A DNA stretch of 64,000 nucleotides, from positions 1,321,137 to 1,385,136 of the forward strand of contig BCIC01000002.1 of assembly GCA_001599835.1 (NCBI GenBank), read 5' to 3'. Below the pieces are notes generated by a model. The model saw nothing but the letters and a program-made list of their open reading frames with translations. It was not told where the DNA came from and did no database searches. How positions within the stretch are numbered: the stretch's first letter is position 1; each line of letters begins with the position of its first letter. This DNA comes from Thermoascus crustaceus (taxonomy: Eukaryota; Ascomycota; Eurotiomycetes; Eurotiales; Thermoascaceae). Position numbers and translations under genes: made by a program. Shown here one piece after another: positions 59,476 to 64,000 of the stretch.

Positions 59476-60482
59476 CTATTTACCCGGCTTCCTTCCCATT
59501 ATAATCGCCGGTTCATTCAAATCGTCATGTTCGAATCTTAACAATAGCGATCAGCAGGCTTCCTTTCCCAGAAGGGAATTATCAAGAAGAACAGGGGAGA
59601 AGGAGTTTCTCACCCCAAAACAGCCACACCCGCCGTCTCCATGAGCATCCGCATCCCGTTCTTCAATGGTTGCTGCGCCCACCGCAGCGCCAGTGCCGCA
59701 AGGATGTGCCCATGTGCCACGCACACGATGTTGCGCGGCTGCGGGACGTTCTGTCCGCCAGTCGTGTCGGAACAGATGCGCCCGATCTGTACCTTCATCT
59801 CTGCAATGAGGTGGTCCAGACGGTCGGACACTTGTTGAGGAGTCCTACTCCCAATATTAGCACTGGTCCGATAGAAGACATCCTGAATGGGGACATGATA
59901 TATCTAGGGTGGTATTTATAGACTCACTCTCCCGATTCACACCCGTCAAGCCAAATATTCCAGTTCCGCCCTTTATCCAAGCCCCGGTCTTTACGGAGCT
60001 TGTGTACCTGGCCGATCGTTAAACCCTCGTACTCGCCGTAATCCCACTCCTTCAGCCAGGGAGTGACCTCCACGGTCGTTTCGCTCGTGCTGGTGGGCGC
60101 TTTTGAGGTCTCCTCGGTCGCATTAATGCGGTCCTTGAAGTGGTGGTGGGCGTGGATGCCCAAGTGGAGGAGTTCAACTGTTCGTTTGGCACGGCCCATG
60201 GGAGAGGAGTAGCTGTCATTATCATTTATCAATGTTATGGGCTATGATGGATGGCTCAAGCCAGGAAGAGCCCCTCTCTTGTGATGTTTCAAGGGCTTAC
60301 ACGCACATCCGACAAATATCATAGGGGTTGATCAGTTTGTCTTCCCCGACAAACGCCTCGTGGGCCTTTTCAACCTGCTTTTCGCCTTCCGGAGATAGCG
60401 GCACGTCGGTGGTGCTGGTGTGCAAGCCGCTGTGAGACCACTCAGTCTCACCATGGCGGACCAGGAAGATACGCGAGGTCAT
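59476..60482 (-). CDS. SHB17-like histidine phosphatase (sugar-bisphosphatase type)
   Basis: Four exons (60482-60301, 60212-59928, 59844-59614, 59536-59476), all GT-AG, give 253 codons with the stop, 252 residues. It belongs to the histidine phosphatase superfamily. The catalytic motif IFLVRHGETEW is at the N-terminus (His10). The second catalytic His is in VCVAHGHILAALALRWA near residue 200. EWDYGEYEGLTIGQV and NWNIWLDGCESGE are typical of the yeast SHB17 group, a sedoheptulose-1,7-bisphosphatase of riboneogenesis. An insert with TSKAPTSTSETTVEV lies between. The last short exon (61 bases) is needed to complete GVAVLGFEHDDLNEPAII; without it the protein would stop at 59610. Acid phosphatases of the same fold are an alternative. 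Confidence 0.83.
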
Positions 60483-61967
60483 TGTCTTCTCTCGTTATCG
60501 CTGTCGGACTGAGTAATTGCTGCTGCGAGTCGGATTACCTTAGAAGCCAGGGGGACGCTGCGTGGGATGTTCGAAGCACGCGTATATATGTAAACCTAGA
60601 TACTGATTTACTGGAACGTCACTGACCTAGTTGAACTTTCATTTCAGCATATGGCGGTTAAGCCGTCCCGGATCGCATTGTCCGAGTCGGTTAACCAGAT
60701 CCTCGGGATGGTATGACATGGTGCTGATGTATGCGCCACATTCTGGTGCTGGACAGCCTATCCACTCGCCCGATAAACAAGGTATTAGCTCGGGATACAG
60801 AAAGAAAAGAGCAATTCTTCCTTCACCGGAATTGATATCACGTTTATCTGGCGTCAATTCCGATCGGACCGCCTGAGCCGCTGTAAATGGTAGAATAGAA
60901 GATGAGGCATAGAAAAGCGGACTCTCGATGATAAATGCGAACCTTTACCTACCTAGACATGGTGTATTAGAATCAAAAAGCGCAGAGTTTGGGAAGTTCA
61001 GTTGCGTGGACGTATGTTGTTCCATCTGGTTGGGATATGGGTAATGAGAACCAGGTGACTAGAAAAAATAATCTAACGACAAAAAGACCATGTTCATGAT
61101 GGAGGCCCATAATATTTCTGGTCCTGCTTACCATTGTTTCTGTGTTGGTCGCGCATCAGGGCTGCAACCTGTGATGCCCAGGATGACATGACGGGTGTTT
61201 GAACAGGAAGTTCCTGGGTGTTGTGAAAAGGTTCGTCTGCAAACGAGTCGATTCAACCTTTCAACCTTGGGAATTTATGAGAACTTCAGAAGAGAATTCG
61301 TTTCAACCTGATGATTTACTCGAACATGGTAGAAAATATGAAAAGGGCAAGCCAAGGATACAAGGGACGACGAATGAGGGGCATTATACACATTCCCACA
61401 AACAGGGAAACCACCAACCCGTGGACTGAATCCTTGCTAAATAAGGAAACTGCACTATATCCGGACCACAACCTGTTCCGAAGCCATCTACATCTGTAAA
61501 AAGAGTAACTAGTGGTCTGGCAGCGCTCTCGATCAGATATAGATACCGTGTGTCTACTCGAACAAGTCGACTGGAACATAGGTGTATGCGAGTTGTCGTA
61601 AGGACATCATTACTTTGTGCATATCGAACCTATCGAAACAGCATCTCCTCGGACTAAGAAATACAGAAAAACAAGAAAACCGCCCTTTTCGCCAATGATA
61701 ATCGTAACAGCCCTGCGACCTCCCAGTAATCTCAGGTTTGTTTTCGCGTCCATAAACGTTCGCCATCCATGCGATGTATGATGAGGGAATCCATAGACAA
61801 AGAATAAGAAAAGCATTAAAAAAAACCGATGTCCATTACATAAGTCGTGCCAGTCGTGCCATATCTCATCGTCCATTTCCCAATTACTCCCATCAGGTAA
61901 GGTCCATCTGTGTTGTTGTCAGTCCGGTTTTCAGATGCCATTCAGCGAAAGATATGTTCACTCACTA
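60483..61967. other. Intergenic, no gene recognised
   Basis: About 1.5 kb between the SHB17-like promoter and the Crh-type gene's 3' end. Open frames on both strands (60631-60876, 61199-61499, 61554-61876) overlap and lack domains. Confidence 0.5.
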
Positions 61968-63512
61968 TCAGAAGAGAGCAAAGGCGCCTCCAAGAAACGC
62001 GCAGAAAGAACCAAGAGCAGTCGTAACTCTGAGATTGCTATTGGCACCGCCGGTGGAAGGAGCTACATGGGAGGACCTGGTGGAAGTGCCAGACTGTGCA
62101 GCAGCAGCTGTGGTCTTAGTAACGAGTGTCCCACTGCTTGTGACGGCACTGTTAGTAGAGACGGACGACTCAGAAGGACCAGTGGAGCTGGTCAGGCTGG
62201 CTGACTCAGTATTGGGGCCAGAAGGGGAAGACAAGGCCGACAAGGAAGCAGACGAAGACGAAATAGCCGGGGACGTTTGCTGCGACGGTAGACACATGGT
62301 CAGTCGGAGGTCTAGAAATGTATTTCGCGAACCTGGGGTGTGCTCACTCACAGACGCCGCACTCGGCGGTTGAACTCTCCCATCGCCGGTCACAGTCCAG
62401 CCACTGGGGAGTCCTGGATAGGTCGTTGGTTGTGATCCATCAGTAGCCTTGGGAATCCAGGGGTACTCGCTAGGAGTCACGAAACTGGATGTTTCCCGGT
62501 GCGTACCACTCCAGGGAATAGGAGCACTGTCGGACGGAGTCGCAGTCACCGGAGGCGCAGACGAGGCCTCATTGGGAGCGGCACCGATGTTACCGTTGAC
62601 CTGACCATCAACCGCGTTGATGGACTGCCATGATCCCGAGTGGTCCGAGTACACGTACTGAGAGCCGGTTGAGTAGTCGACCACGGAGAGCGACTTCATA
62701 TACATGGTGTAAGGACCGGCGCTGTAGTCCGTCGGACCACCAGACCATTCTAACAGACAGTAAGTACGGATAAAATCTCTGGAGTTGTAAATGGGGCTAC
62801 TCACGGATAGTGCCAGGGTTGTTGTTAGGATCACCGCCGGCCCACACTCCGACCTTGATCATCATGGGCGACTGGGGATACTGGTTGGGCTCTGCGGTCT
62901 CAGGAGTGACTACGCGGACGGTCTTGCCATCGATCTGCCAGACAATCTGCTCGCTGGTCCAGTCGATCGTGTAGGTATGGAAGTCATCGTGGTTGCCGGA
63001 GTTAGCGTGGAAGGCTCCACGACTGAAGCTCTTGGTATTTCCCTTGCCAAAGTAGTTGGTCTGGACCTGCGAGTTGTCTCCGCCCAGCCATTCCCAGTCG
63101 ATCTCGTCCAGGTCATCGGACTGAAGGACGGCGCTGCTGACAATGCCCCTTCCGGGAGCCGCCTTGATCTGGAAGTCGACGCGTCCAAACATAATGTACC
63201 AATTGGACTGGATCAGGGGAGAATCGCCCTGCTTGGCCACGGTGAATGCGGCGCCATTGCTGTCATACGTCGGCCTCCCGATAGGTTTGAAGTCTCCAGA
63301 TGAGCCCTTGGTGAAGTCAAAAGTGGCAGACCTGCCGAACGCCGGGTCCGGGGGACAGGCTGTAAAAAAGATCGTCAGCATGCAGTGCCAGAGAAATGTA
63401 CGCGGCCGAACTCACTCCTATCGAGAGGGTTGCAGTCCGTAAACGTCTGTGTCGCCACTAGCGATGAAGATGAGAGCAGCAACGCGGCCACTCTGGCTGG
63501 TGAGAGCTTCAT
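61968..63512 (-). CDS. GPI-anchored Crh-type chitin-glucan transglycosylase (GH16)
   Basis: Four exons (63512-63416, 63359-62805, 62749-62352, 62279-61968), all GT-AG, join to 454 codons with the stop, 453 residues. Residues 1-20 are a signal peptide (VAALLLSSSSLVA). The GH16 domain has the retaining active-site motif DDLDEIDWEWLG (nucleophile Glu118, acid/base Glu122), QVQTNYFGKG, FHTYTIDWTSEQIVWQIDGK and GVWAGGDPNNNPGTI, followed by WSGGPTDYSAGPYTMYMKS. These are the marks of Crh/Utr2 enzymes that link chitin to beta-glucan in the wall. A Ser/Thr-rich stalk follows, then a hydrophobic end (LGSFCAFLGGAFALF) fitting GPI attachment. The stalk is longer than in many Crh proteins. It acts at the cell surface. 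Confidence 0.93.
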
Positions 63513-64000
63513 GTTGCCCTGAGCTGCAGGACAGGTAATTGAATTGAACAGATACGAGATGCAGCTAGTGGATCAATGCCGCGAAGAAACAAACGAGATA
63601 ACACAATGTCTAAGAACTGCAGAAGCCGATAGCCAGATAGTAGCCGGGAGAATGGTTATGATGATTACAGAAGAAGAGATGGACGAGAGGGAGAGAAGAA
63701 GAGCAGGACGCCCTAGTGCACGATGGCAGCAGTCGCGACCGGAGGCCGCCACGGCGCTTTAAAGAGAAGGCAGACATCAGGGACAACAGCGACGGTGACC
63801 GCCCAGCCCAACCACCTGTTTCCTCAGACGGCAACAGCTTGTGGTTTCTTGTCGTGATGAGGCCGCGGGGAAGCTAGCGCTGCAGAGCGCTGCAGCCCCG
63901 CTCGCCGCTGCCGATTGGCGCAGAGAGACTCGGGAAGCCACCAGATGTGGCTTGCTCCGGGACCTCGGCCCCGTCGGAGCCACTCACCGCCGGCGCCTGC
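63513..64000. promoter_or_regulatory. Upstream region of the Crh-type gene
   Basis: About 490 bases to the window edge. A TTTAAA near 63759 could be a weak TATA on the minus strand. The end of the window (63850-64000) is G/C-rich. No other gene seen. Confidence 0.35.

Overview
This window looks like a stretch of nuclear chromosome from a filamentous ascomycete, most likely Aspergillus or a close relative in the Eurotiales. The genes carry short introns (about 45-150 bases) with GT-AG borders. The gene set is eukaryotic and fungal: an N-recognin, Nab2, a Crh-type cell-wall transglycosylase, Zn2Cys6 and CYP52-like remnants, and pogo-family DNA transposons whose ends begin ACGTAAT, as in the Aspergillus Tan1/Vader group. 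The genus is inferred from protein style and transposon ends, not from a database match.

Layout. 1-15 kb is mostly accessory or decayed. It has an intact secreted GH128-type glucanase (2350-3153), a broken pogo transposase (4328-5124), a four-exon acyl-CoA ligase ending in the peroxisomal signal SKL (8196-10172), a truncated lectin-like gene (13058-13562) and two remnants of a pRiA4b ORF-3 domain family (11197-11391 minus, 13947-14902 plus). 15.5-32 kb is a dense housekeeping block: a RED-like splicing factor, the E3 ligase Ubr1, complex III subunit 9, the exon-junction partner PYM, protoporphyrinogen oxidase and Nab2. 32-36 kb holds a broken CYP52-like P450. 36.8-41.9 kb holds a divergent glycerol kinase and aquaglyceroporin pair. 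41.9-52 kb is gene-poor, with a possible 37-residue gene, a frameshifted fluoride exporter and a decayed Zn2Cys6 regulator. 52-64 kb has a RING-H2 protein, an enolase, an inorganic pyrophosphatase, a pogo transposon with a solo LTR nested inside it, an SHB17-like histidine phosphatase and a GPI-anchored Crh transglycosylase.

How the genes fit together. The glycerol kinase and aquaglyceroporin together could take up glycerol and commit it to metabolism. Enolase, pyrophosphatase and the sugar-phosphate phosphatase sit close together and may be second copies of central-carbon enzymes. The two cell-wall enzymes at the window ends are independent. Exon structures were worked out by hand from splice signals, and each intact gene closes to an exact multiple of three. 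No CRISPR array, rRNA gene or convincing tRNA was seen.

Most notable observations: a pyrophosphatase intron whose only workable donor is GA; a probable GC-AG intron in the five-exon complex III subunit 9; a solo LTR with a 5-base duplication inside a pogo transposon, whose removal restores the transposase reading frame; and two decaying copies of the pRiA4b ORF-3 family beside a lectin remnant.
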